Shown here: positions 1-6,655 of the stretch, in pieces
How the letters are laid out: every line of letters begins with the position of its first letter
Position numbering within the stretch: the first letter of the stretch is position 1
NCBI GenBank assembly: GCA_965217625.1
Contig: OZ244557.1
Coordinates: 2,108,001 to 2,172,000 of the forward strand
DNA: 64,000 bases
Reading direction: 5' to 3'
Origin: TK10-74A sp965217625
Lineage (GTDB): Bacteria; Chloroflexota; Dehalococcoidia; Bin125
Made by a program: the position numbers and the translations under genes
The notes under the pieces: model-generated
What the model saw: only the letters and a program-made list of their open reading frames with translations
Told to the model about the DNA's origin: nothing
Databases searched by the model: none

Positions 1-2
1 AC

Positions 3-638
3 CCGCGCTCGCCCGCCGGCGCCCAGGGCGACGGCGGCTACCCGCGCGACATCGCTCCCACGCGCCTACGCAGCGCCGCCCCCTACTACGACGACGAGTT
101 CGCCGAAGACCAGGCCCTGCCCCCGATCCCCAGCCTGGAGACCACGCCCAGCAGCTTCCGCCTGGGGCCCTGGCTGGTCGCGGTGTTCGTGGTGCTGGTG
201 GTCGTGGCGGGGGTGGTGGTGGTCGTGACAATAGGCAACGAGGACTCGGAGCCCGGCGCCGAGAGCGCCGCGCCGCCGCCCGGCGTCCCGGCCGGCCCGT
301 CCGATCTGGAGGGCGAAGACGATTCGTTCACGGCGCCGCTCAGCGTGCCCTCGGGCACGCTGCTGCCCAGCTTTGCCAACGTCGGCATCAGCGATGCGCA
401 ACTCTGGTTGCGCCGCTCCGGCGTGCCGTTCGTGCTGGTGGAGGTCTACGACCCGGCCGAGGCCGGCCGCGTCATCGATCAACTCCCCGCGCCCGGGACG
501 ACGCTGGATTCGGGCACGGCCGTCACCGTGGTGGTCAGTCGTGGGCCGGCCCCAACCACGCCGCCGGCGGCGGACGCCGACCCCGGCGCCGACACTGCTC
601 CGTCCGACGCCGCCCCGGTCGATGCGGGGGCGCAGTGA
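3..638 (+). CDS. PASTA-domain membrane protein, 5' end missing
   Basis: The reading frame is open to the window start, so the N-terminus lies upstream. About 55 polar residues come first, then one hydrophobic segment (about residues 58-78, starting LVAVFVVLVVVAG), an acidic linker, and one PASTA-like domain (about 120-180, with the VIDQLPAPGTTLDSGTAVTV pattern) and a Pro/Ala-rich tail. PASTA domains bind peptidoglycan or muropeptides and usually sit outside the cell at the end of Ser/Thr kinases or PBPs, so this could be the C-terminus of a PASTA kinase or a stand-alone anchored PASTA protein; the catalytic part is not visible. Its TGA stop overlaps the ATG of rimO, so the two are probably cotranscribed and translationally coupled. 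Confidence 0.75.
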   Translation, partial: PRSPAGAQGDGGYPRDIAPTRLRSAAPYYDDEFAEDQALPPIPSLETTPSSFRLGPWLVAVFVVLVVVAGVVVVVTIGNEDSEPGAESAAPPPGVPAGPSDLEGEDDSFTAPLSVPSGTLLPSFANVGISDAQLWLRRSGVPFVLVEVYDPAEAGRVIDQLPAPGTTLDSGTAVTVVVSRGPAPTTPPAADADPGADTAPSDAAPVDAGAQ

Positions 639-1960
639 TGCGCTACCACCTACGGACCCTGGGCTGCCCCAAAAACACGACCGACTCCGAGCAGCTCGTG
701 CGCGCGCTCACCCGCGCCGGCCATCGCCCCGACGCGGCCGACGCCGCCGACGTGCTGATCGTCAACACCTGCGGCTTCATCGACGCGGCCAAGGAGGAAT
801 CGGCCGGCGCCGTCACGGACCTCGAGCGCGGCAAGCGCCCCGACCAGCGGCTACTGGTCGTCGGCTGCTGGTCCCAGATCGAGGCGCCGCGCATCCGCCG
901 CGAGCACGCCGGGGTCGATGCGACGTTCGGCATCGAGGCCTGGGACGCGATCGTCGAGTCGCTGGGGCCCGGCACGCCGGGCGACATCCCGGAGACGGGG
1001 CCGGCCGGCGTCGCGCCGCGGGCCAGCGCCTACCTCAAGATCTCCGACGGCTGCGCGCGCCCCTGCACGTTCTGCAACATCCCCGGTATCAAGGGGCGCG
1101 CCTTCCGCAGCGCCCCCATCGACGCGCTGGTGCTGGAGGCGCGGCGGCTCGCCGAGGCGGGCGTCCGGGAGCTGGTGCTCGTCGCGCAGGACTCGACCGC
1201 CTACGGCGAGGACATCGGTCTGCGCGAGGGGCTGCCGCGGCTGCTCGAACGCCTCGCGAGCGAGGCGCCCGGCCTGGCCTGGATCCGCCTGATGTACGCC
1301 TACCCCGGCTTCGTCACGCCGGCGTTGGTGGAGACGATGGCGGCCATCCCGCAGGTCTGCCACTACCTCGACATCCCGCTGCAGCACGGCGCCGCCTCCG
1401 TGCTGCGACGCATGAAGCGCCCCCACAACGTGGGCATGGTGCACGACACGCTCGACCGCCTGCGCGCCGCCATGCCCGACATCGCCATCCGCTCGACCTT
1501 CATCGTGGGCTTCCCGGGCGAGACCAAGGCCGAGTTCGAGGAGCTGCTCGACTTCGTCCGCGCCGGCCGCTTCGACCGCATCGGCGCGTTCACGTATTCG
1601 CCGCAGGCCGGCACGCCCGCGGCGACGCTGCCGGACCAGGTGCCCCAGCGCCAGATGGAGCGTCGCTACCGGCGGCTGATGAGCGTGCAGTCGCGCATCT
1701 CCGCCGACATCGGCGCGGCCCAGGTGGGGCGGGAGTTGCCCGTGCTGGTCGAGTCGATGGACGGGCAGACGGCCGAGGACGGCAGCCCCATCTTCGTCGG
1801 CCGCTCCTACCGCGACGCGCCGGAGGTCGACGGCTTCGTCTTCTGCCGGGGTGTGGCGCGGCCCGGCTCGATGCCCACGGTGCGCATCACGGGCGCGCTC
1901 GAGCACGACCTCGTCGCGGAGCCCGTCGCCAGCGACACGCTGCTGCTGATCCCGGTCTGA
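638..1960 (+). CDS. rimO: Ribosomal protein S12 methylthiotransferase RimO
   Basis: Radical-SAM methylthiotransferase that adds a methylthio group to an aspartate of ribosomal protein S12. The N-terminal MTTase domain begins with the RimO-type LGCPKN motif and has NTCGF, giving the Cys of the auxiliary cluster; the radical-SAM motif CxxxCxxC is Cys139, Cys143 and Cys146 (DGCARPCTFC). A C-terminal TRAM-like region follows. At 440 residues it is the usual family length. I chose ATG 638, which overlaps the upstream TGA; a GTG at 635 is in frame and equally possible. The GCPKN signature and lack of a MiaB-type N-terminus favour RimO over MiaB. MtaB, a related enzyme, is encoded at 3125-4477 on the other strand. 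Confidence 0.93.
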   Translation: MRYHLRTLGCPKNTTDSEQLVRALTRAGHRPDAADAADVLIVNTCGFIDAAKEESAGAVTDLERGKRPDQRLLVVGCWSQIEAPRIRREHAGVDATFGIEAWDAIVESLGPGTPGDIPETGPAGVAPRASAYLKISDGCARPCTFCNIPGIKGRAFRSAPIDALVLEARRLAEAGVRELVLVAQDSTAYGEDIGLREGLPRLLERLASEAPGLAWIRLMYAYPGFVTPALVETMAAIPQVCHYLDIPLQHGAASVLRRMKRPHNVGMVHDTLDRLRAAMPDIAIRSTFIVGFPGETKAEFEELLDFVRAGRFDRIGAFTYSPQAGTPAATLPDQVPQRQMERRYRRLMSVQSRISADIGAAQVGRELPVLVESMDGQTAEDGSPIFVGRSYRDAPEVDGFVFCRGVARPGSMPTVRITGALEHDLVAEPVASDTLLLIPV

Positions 1961-1990
1961 TCGCGCCCCCAACTCTCAGCACGTCCGGGG

Positions 1991-2284
1991 TCAGAACGCC
2001 TGCACGATCTCCGTCTCGACGTCGCGCAGTTCCGCGTCGAGCCCGAGATCTTCCACGAAGTCCCGGATCGACATCAGCACGGCGTGGCCGTGGGCGGCGT
2101 CGGTCGTGACGCAGGCGACGCCGATCGTGATCAGGCGGCGGTCGTCGAGGCTCTCGACCTCGGCCACCGCGACCGGGAAGCGCTGCCGCACCCGGTCGCG
2201 CAGGCGCCGCACGACGGCGCGCTTGCCCTTGAGCGAGTCGTTCTCCGGCTGGGCCAGCGTCAGCCGCAGGCAGGCGATGAACAT
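1991..2284 (-). CDS. YlxP/DUF503 family protein
   Basis: A 97-residue protein of the DUF503 (YlxP) family: it starts with a strand-like MFIACLRLTL and has the family pattern SLKGKRAVVRRLRDRVRQRF followed by VAEVE and a late hydrophobic strand. In Firmicutes YlxP is encoded in the nusA-infB-rbfA operon and has been linked to ribosome maturation; here it lies convergent to rimO and 27 bp downstream of scpB on the same strand, so it may be the last gene of an scpB transcript. The exact biochemical role is not established. Confidence 0.85.
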   Translation of the reverse strand: MFIACLRLTLAQPENDSLKGKRAVVRRLRDRVRQRFPVAVAEVESLDDRRLITIGVACVTTDAAHGHAVLMSIRDFVEDLGLDAELRDVETEIVQAF

Positions 2285-2311
2285 CCCGGATCCCCGGCCC
2301 CGCGCGCCACG

Positions 2312-3097
2312 CTATGCGCCGCCCGCCGCGGCCTGGCCGTCGGCCTCCGCGGCGGGCCGCGACTCGGCGCTGGCCGGCAGGGGCAGCGCCGGTTGCGCCG
2401 CCGGGCCGGCCAGCCCGGGCAACGGCGGCAGCTCCCCGAGGTCGCGCAGGCCGAAGTGAGCCAGGAAGGCGGGCGTCGTCGCCCAGAGGTGCGGGCGGCC
2501 GGGCGCGTCCGACTGCCCCACCGACGCGACCAGCTCCCGCCGGCGCAGCGTCGCCATGGGACCGTCGCAGCAGACGCCGCGCAGGCGCTCGATCGCGCCG
2601 CGGGTGACGGGCTGCTGGTAGGCGATGATCGCCAGCGTCTCGAGCGCCGCCTTGGAGAGTTTGTTGGGCCGTTCCAGCCCCAGCAGGCGGCGGATGAACG
2701 GCGCCGCCTCGGCCGCGGTCACGAGCCGCAGCGTTTGGCCGCTGCGTTGCAGCCGCAGGCCGCGCGTCGGCGCCGTGGCGGCGAGCTCGTCGAGCGCCCC
2801 CTCGACGGCGTCGCGGGAGACGTTGGCGGCGCTCGCGATCTGCGACACCGTCGGCGGCTCGTCGGCGGCGAACAGCAACGATTCGATGATCAGGGGCAGG
2901 TTGCGCGCCGGCTCGGGCGCGCCCGCCTCGACGAGGGCGAGCACCGCCGGCATCGCGGCCGGCGGCGCGATGTCACGCAGCAGGTAGTCCGGCGGAGTCG
3001 CGCTGTGAACTGTGGATGCAGGCGGGGCGGGCGCCGACGCCGCCGGGTGGGCGACGGCGGACGCGCCGGAGGCGGGTCCGGTTTCCATGTCGGTCAT
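2312..3097 (-). CDS. scpB: Segregation and condensation protein B (ScpB)
   Basis: ScpB is the winged-helix kleisin-associated subunit of the SMC-ScpA-ScpB condensin that compacts and helps segregate chromosomes. Residues 65-125 form the first winged helix (LIIESLLFAADEPPTVSQIA) and 135-200 the second, including the strongly diagnostic block around LSKAALETLAIIAYQQPVT followed by RGVCCDG. An Ala/Pro-rich extension of about 50 residues precedes the conserved part and a similar tail follows it, giving 261 residues against about 180-200 usually. ScpA is not in the window. The start shown is the first ATG; a second in-frame ATG lies three codons later. Confidence 0.92.
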   Translation of the reverse strand: MTDMETGPASGASAVAHPAASAPAPPASTVHSATPPDYLLRDIAPPAAMPAVLALVEAGAPEPARNLPLIIESLLFAADEPPTVSQIASAANVSRDAVEGALDELAATAPTRGLRLQRSGQTLRLVTAAEAAPFIRRLLGLERPNKLSKAALETLAIIAYQQPVTRGAIERLRGVCCDGPMATLRRRELVASVGQSDAPGRPHLWATTPAFLAHFGLRDLGELPPLPGLAGPAAQPALPLPASAESRPAAEADGQAAAGGA

Positions 3098-3124
3098 CCT
3101 CGGCCGCCACCAAAGCGAGCCCGA

Positions 3125-4477
3125 TCACCCTAGCAGCCGCCCCGCGACGGCTCCAGCCGCGCCGCCCCCCGCGCCGCACTGCGCCGCGCCGAGGCGCAGC
3201 GCCAGCAGCCGGTTCGCGAGGTCGGGGCCGTCCGGATCGGCCGCGACCTCGACCGGCACGTAGGTGTCGGTCAGGCCCCGCCAGACGTCGCCGCGCTGGG
3301 ACTCGGTCAGCACCGCCGCGACGCTGCCCGCCAGCGCCGCGCGGAACGACGCGCGACTCTCCGCCACGACCGCCTCCACGGCGCGCAGCCGCTCGCGCTT
3401 GACCTGCGGGGGGACGTCGTCGGGCAGCTTTGCGCCGCTGGTGCGCGGGCGCGGCGAGTAGGGGAAGACGTGCACATCGGCGAAGGCCGCCTCGCGGCAG
3501 ACCGCCAGCGTGGCGGCGAAGTCGTGCGCGCTCTCGCCCGGGAAGCCCACGATCACGTCGGCCGTGATCGCGACGCCGGGCACCGCCGCGCGGATCTGCT
3601 CCAGCGCGCGCAGGTAGCCGCCGGCGGTGTAGCGACGCCGCATGCGGCGCAGCACCGCGTCGGCGCCGCTCTGCAGCGCCAGGTGGAAGTGACGGCAGAG
3701 CCGCGCATCCTCCCACTGCGCCAGCAGCGCCGGCGTCACGTCCTGCGGCTGAATCGACGAGTAGCGGATGCGGGGCAGCGTCGTGGCCGAGAGCAGCGCG
3801 GCCAGCAGCGACGCGGCGTTCGTGCCGGGCGCCCCATCCGGCGTCGCCGCGTGGTCGGCGCGGTCGCGGCCGTAGGCGCCCGGCTGCGTCCCCGTCAGCA
3901 CGACCTCCAGCGTCCCGCGCGACTCCGCCGCCTGGGCCTCGCGCACGATCTCCGCGATCGGCCGCGCCCGCTCGCGGCCGCGCACCGCCGGCACGATGCA
4001 GAAGGCGCAGACGTCGTCGCAGCCCTCCTGGATCTTGATGAAGGCGCGGGTGCGCCCAGGCGCCGCGACCGCCGTCGCCGGGCGCGCCGCCGGACGCGCC
4101 GGCAGTGCCGACAGCAGCACCGTCGGCGCGCGCGCCTTGTCGCGGTTGGGCAGCACGACGTCGGCGCCCGTCTCGCGCGCCAGCGACGCCCCCGCCCACT
4201 CCGCGTAGCAGCCCGTCACGACCACCGGCGCCGACGGCGCCAGCCGCTTCGCGGCGCGGATCAGGCGGCGCGCCTTGCGGTCGGCGACGTGCGTCACCGA
4301 GCAGGTGTTGAGCAGGTAGCCGTCGGCCGCCACGGGCCGGTCCACGACCTCGCAGCCGGCCGCGCGCAGCGTCCGGCCCCAGGCCTGACTCTCGGCCTGA
4401 TTGAGCTTGCAGCCCAGGGTCAGCACGCCCACCAGCGGGCGGTCGGGCGCGGCGGGGCTGGGAGGTCGATCCGTCAT
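3125..4477 (-). CDS. mtaB: tRNA t6A37 methylthiotransferase MtaB
   Basis: Radical-SAM enzyme converting t6A to ms2t6A at position 37 of tRNAs. The N-terminal MTTase domain carries LGCKLNQAE (Cys23), the typical MtaB signature, then NTCSVT and GCYAEW; the radical-SAM motif is GCDDVCAFC, followed by VPAVRGRERA. The length of 450 residues is usual. I start at the ATG at 4477 rather than an upstream in-frame codon because LGCKLNQ then sits near the N-terminus as in homologues, and because a TAGGAT box ends 7 nt before this ATG, consistent with a leaderless transcript. The gene is divergent from the 40-residue ORF at 4528. Confidence 0.92.
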   Translation of the reverse strand: MTDRPPSPAAPDRPLVGVLTLGCKLNQAESQAWGRTLRAAGCEVVDRPVAADGYLLNTCSVTHVADRKARRLIRAAKRLAPSAPVVVTGCYAEWAGASLARETGADVVLPNRDKARAPTVLLSALPARPAARPATAVAAPGRTRAFIKIQEGCDDVCAFCIVPAVRGRERARPIAEIVREAQAAESRGTLEVVLTGTQPGAYGRDRADHAATPDGAPGTNAASLLAALLSATTLPRIRYSSIQPQDVTPALLAQWEDARLCRHFHLALQSGADAVLRRMRRRYTAGGYLRALEQIRAAVPGVAITADVIVGFPGESAHDFAATLAVCREAAFADVHVFPYSPRPRTSGAKLPDDVPPQVKRERLRAVEAVVAESRASFRAALAGSVAAVLTESQRGDVWRGLTDTYVPVEVAADPDGPDLANRLLALRLGAAQCGAGGGAAGAVAGRLLG

Positions 4478-4527
4478 GACGCTGATCCTACGTCCCCCGC
4501 AGCGCCGCGACCCGCTACTATCAACGC

Positions 4528-4650
4528 ATGGCGGAGATCGGCATCGCAATTTTGTTCATGGGCGTGCTGCTCGCGGCCGACCGCGCCCACATGCAGATGC
4601 TCACCGAGAGGGTGCGCGAGCTGCTCGATTGGCTCGAGCGGTCGTCCTGA
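4528..4650 (+). CDS. Small hydrophobic-amphipathic protein, 40 aa
   Basis: A short ORF encoding 40 residues: MAEIGIAILFMGVLLAADR followed by an amphipathic helix ending in LDWLERSS. The first 17 residues could form a membrane helix and the rest a cytoplasmic helix. There is no Shine-Dalgarno sequence, but TACTAT (4516-4521) lies 6 nt before the ATG, exactly the spacing seen at other likely leaderless genes here, and it is divergent from mtaB with a mirrored box. I do not recognise the family; it could be a spurious ORF, but start context and clean composition favour a real small membrane protein. Confidence 0.45.
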   Translation: MAEIGIAILFMGVLLAADRAHMQMLTERVRELLDWLERSS

Positions 4651-4773
4651 CGCCCCCCGTTTCCATCGCCCGGCAGGCGTGTTCGCGCTCGCAGCATCGA
4701 CTGGCGGCGTCGCGCGCTGCCGTGTTCCCATCCATAGAACGCATGTGCTACGCTCCCCGCGAGAGGAGTCGCC

Positions 4774-5001
4774 ATGCCGATCACGATGACGCGCGGCATC
4801 CAGGTACCGCTGGCACTGCCGACGACACTGCCGACCACACCGGCCACCACCCACGCGACCCCCAACCCGCGCCGCCGCATCCGGCCCGCGATGCCGCGGC
4901 GACGCCCGGCGCCGCGCTTCTGCGACAACTGCCGCGGCCCCGTGGCGACGGGCGAGGGCTTCCTCACCTGCGTGGTCTGCGGGCTGCGCCGCGCCGCCTA
5001 G
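4774..5001 (+). CDS. Small zinc-ribbon-like protein, 75 aa
   Basis: This 75-residue protein has a Thr/Pro-rich N-terminal half, a basic stretch (PNPRRRIRPAMPRRR), and a C-terminal CxxC-x14-CxxC arrangement (FCDNCRG ... LTCVVCGLRR), which is a likely structural zinc-binding ribbon. A strong GAGAGGAG ribosome-binding site precedes the ATG, and TGCTACGCT at about 4744-4752 resembles an extended -10 box. The family is not recognised. Basic linker plus zinc ribbon is compatible with a nucleic-acid or ribosome contact, but that is only a guess. Confidence 0.55.
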   Translation: MPITMTRGIQVPLALPTTLPTTPATTHATPNPRRRIRPAMPRRRPAPRFCDNCRGPVATGEGFLTCVVCGLRRAA

Positions 5002-5119
5002 CCCCGGCCTCCGCGACGCCCGGGCGCCGGACCGGCTGGCCTGGAGCGATGCCCGCTGCGTACGATGCGGCGGCGGGCCGGGATCGGTACCCGGCCCAGC
5101 GCAGCGAGGCGGAGCGGTC

Positions 5120-5296
5120 GTGAGTGGCTTCGAGGGCCTGCTGGTGATCTTCATCGTGCTGGGCGTCATGTACGCCATGGGGGTAATGCCCACGGCGGGC
5201 GTGATTCACGTTTACAAGCGCATCCGCCTGGCCGGGTTGCTGTGGGCCGCGGCGCTGACCCTGATCGCCGCGGGGCGCATCTTCGACTTCCCGTAG
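5120..5296 (+). CDS. Small two-helix membrane protein, 58 aa
   Basis: A 58-residue ORF starting with GTG after the purine-rich GAGGCGGAGC. It has two hydrophobic segments: residues 5-27 (GLLVIFIVLGVMYAMGVM) and 39-52 (AGLLWAAALTLIAAGR), separated by a short basic loop HVYKRIR. It ends 20 bp before glycerate kinase, on the same strand. No family recognised. The composition and the two clear transmembrane helices make it more likely real than chance. Confidence 0.45.
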   Translation: MSGFEGLLVIFIVLGVMYAMGVMPTAGVIHVYKRIRLAGLLWAAALTLIAAGRIFDFP

Positions 5297-5315
5297 CCGT
5301 CGTATCCTGTCGGCG

Positions 5316-6455
5316 ATGCGCATCGTCTTGGCCCCCCAGGAGTTCAAGGGCAGCCTGACGGCCGCCGAGGCCGCGGCCGCGATGCGCGCGGGCGCGCTGC
5401 GCGCCCTGCCCGGCGCCCGCATCGACGCCGTGCCGCTCGCCGACGGCGGGCCCGGCACGGTCGAGGCCGTCGTCACGGCGGCCGGCGGGCGCTACTCCCA
5501 TGCGCGCGTCGAGGGGCCCCTGGGCGACCCCGTGAACGCGCGCTGGGGCCGCATCGACGACGGACGCACGGCGATCATCGAGATGGCGGCGGCCTCGGGG
5601 CTGCTGCTCGTCCCGCCGGGCCGGCTGGATCCGCGCCGCGCCTCGACGATCGGCACCGGCGAGCTGATCGGCGCCGCGCTCGACGCCGGGGTCTCGCGGC
5701 TGCTGGTGGGCGTCGGCGGCAGTGCCACGAACGACGGCGGCGCGGGCATGGCGACGGCCCTGGGCGCGCGCTTCCTCGACGACGACGGCCGCCCAATCGC
5801 GCCCGGCGGGGCGGCCCTCGCGGGCCTGGCGCGCATCGACGTGGGCGGCCTCGACCCGCGGCTCGCGGCCGTCGAGGTGCGCGTCCTCGCCGACGTGCGC
5901 AACCCGCTCACCGGGCCCGACGGCGCCAGCGCGGTCTACGGCCCGCAGAAGGGCGCCGATGCGACCACGATCGCCGAGCTGGACCGGGCGCTGACGCACT
6001 TCGCCGACATCGTCGCCCGCGACGTGGGCGCCGACATCCTGACGCTGCCCGGCGGCGGCGCGGCCGGCGGGCTGGGCGCGGGCCTGATCGCCTTCACGGG
6101 CGCGCGCATCGAGCCCGGCATCGAGGCCATCGCCAGCGCCGTGCGCCTGGACGCGCGGCTCGCCGGGGCCGACGTCGTGCTGACCGGCGAGGGGTCGCTG
6201 GACCGCCAGTCGGCGTTCGGCAAGACGGTGGCGGGCGTCGCGGGCCGGGCGGCCGCCGCGGGCGTGCCGTGTCTGGCGGCGGGCGGTCGCGTTCGCGACG
6301 CCGACGCCGTGCGCGCGATCCCCGGCCTGCGCGACGTCGAGGCCGCGGCCGGTGCGGATGTCGGCGATGCCGAGGCGATGGCCCGGGCGTCCATCCTGCT
6401 GGCCGCCGCCAGCGAGCGCCTGCTGCGTCGCTGGCGGGGTTCCGGTCAGGCCTGA
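5316..6455 (+). CDS. Glycerate 2-kinase (GlxK/GarK type)
   Basis: A 379-residue member of the glycerate kinase family PF02595, which phosphorylates D-glycerate with ATP to 2-phosphoglycerate (or 3-phosphoglycerate in some members). Diagnostic are the N-terminus APQEFKGSLTAAEAA, the PLADGGPGTVEAVV block at about 45-60, the glycine-rich VGVGGSATNDGGAGMATALG at about 130-150, and LTGEGSLDRQSAFGKTV near 290. It feeds glycerate from photorespiration-like, glyoxylate or serine catabolism into central metabolism. TATCCT (5303-5308) lies 7 nt before the ATG with no SD, so it is probably leaderless. Confidence 0.9.
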   Translation: MRIVLAPQEFKGSLTAAEAAAAMRAGALRALPGARIDAVPLADGGPGTVEAVVTAAGGRYSHARVEGPLGDPVNARWGRIDDGRTAIIEMAAASGLLLVPPGRLDPRRASTIGTGELIGAALDAGVSRLLVGVGGSATNDGGAGMATALGARFLDDDGRPIAPGGAALAGLARIDVGGLDPRLAAVEVRVLADVRNPLTGPDGASAVYGPQKGADATTIAELDRALTHFADIVARDVGADILTLPGGGAAGGLGAGLIAFTGARIEPGIEAIASAVRLDARLAGADVVLTGEGSLDRQSAFGKTVAGVAGRAAAAGVPCLAAGGRVRDADAVRAIPGLRDVEAAAGADVGDAEAMARASILLAAASERLLRRWRGSGQA

Positions 6456-6459
6456 CCTC

Positions 6460-6509
6460 ACCCCCTGCCCCCTCTCCTGCTGAACGATGGAGAGGGGGGA
6501 CCGGAAGGG
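6460..6509. repeat. Palindromic intergenic repeat, unit A
   Basis: Inverted repeat CCCCCTCTCC (6468-6477) and GGAGAGGGGG (6489-6498) around an 11-nt loop, flanked by the CTCACCCCCTG and GGGG edges typical of this repeat family in the window. It follows directly on glycerate kinase and may also act as a transcript-end hairpin. Related units lie at 11056, 12359, 12459, 24511-24660 and 27148. Confidence 0.8.
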
Positions 6510-6562
6510 GAATCGGGGCGAGATAGCCGCTCACCCACGAAACGATAGGGTCAATAAACTGG

Positions 6563-6592
6563 TTGACGAGCCCCGGCTGCATCCGTCATACT
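6563..6592 (+). promoter_or_regulatory. Probable sigma70 promoter of the binding-protein operon
   Basis: TTGACG (6563-6568) and CATACT (6587-6592) are separated by 18 nt and lie about 65 bp before the start of the binding-protein gene, which has GGAAGGGA as ribosome-binding site. Both boxes are close to the sigma70 consensus in an otherwise very GC-rich region. Confidence 0.55.
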
Positions 6593-6655
6593 TCCCCCGC
6601 TCACGCACCGGGCGGTCCCACAACGGGACAGCCGGGGACCGGAAGGGAACATGTG

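Noticed and set aside
373..2109. 578-residue ORF overlapping the PASTA gene and rimO in another frame
   Set aside because: Arg/Pro/Ala-rich shadow of GC-rich coding DNA; rimO in the other frame has complete family motifs.
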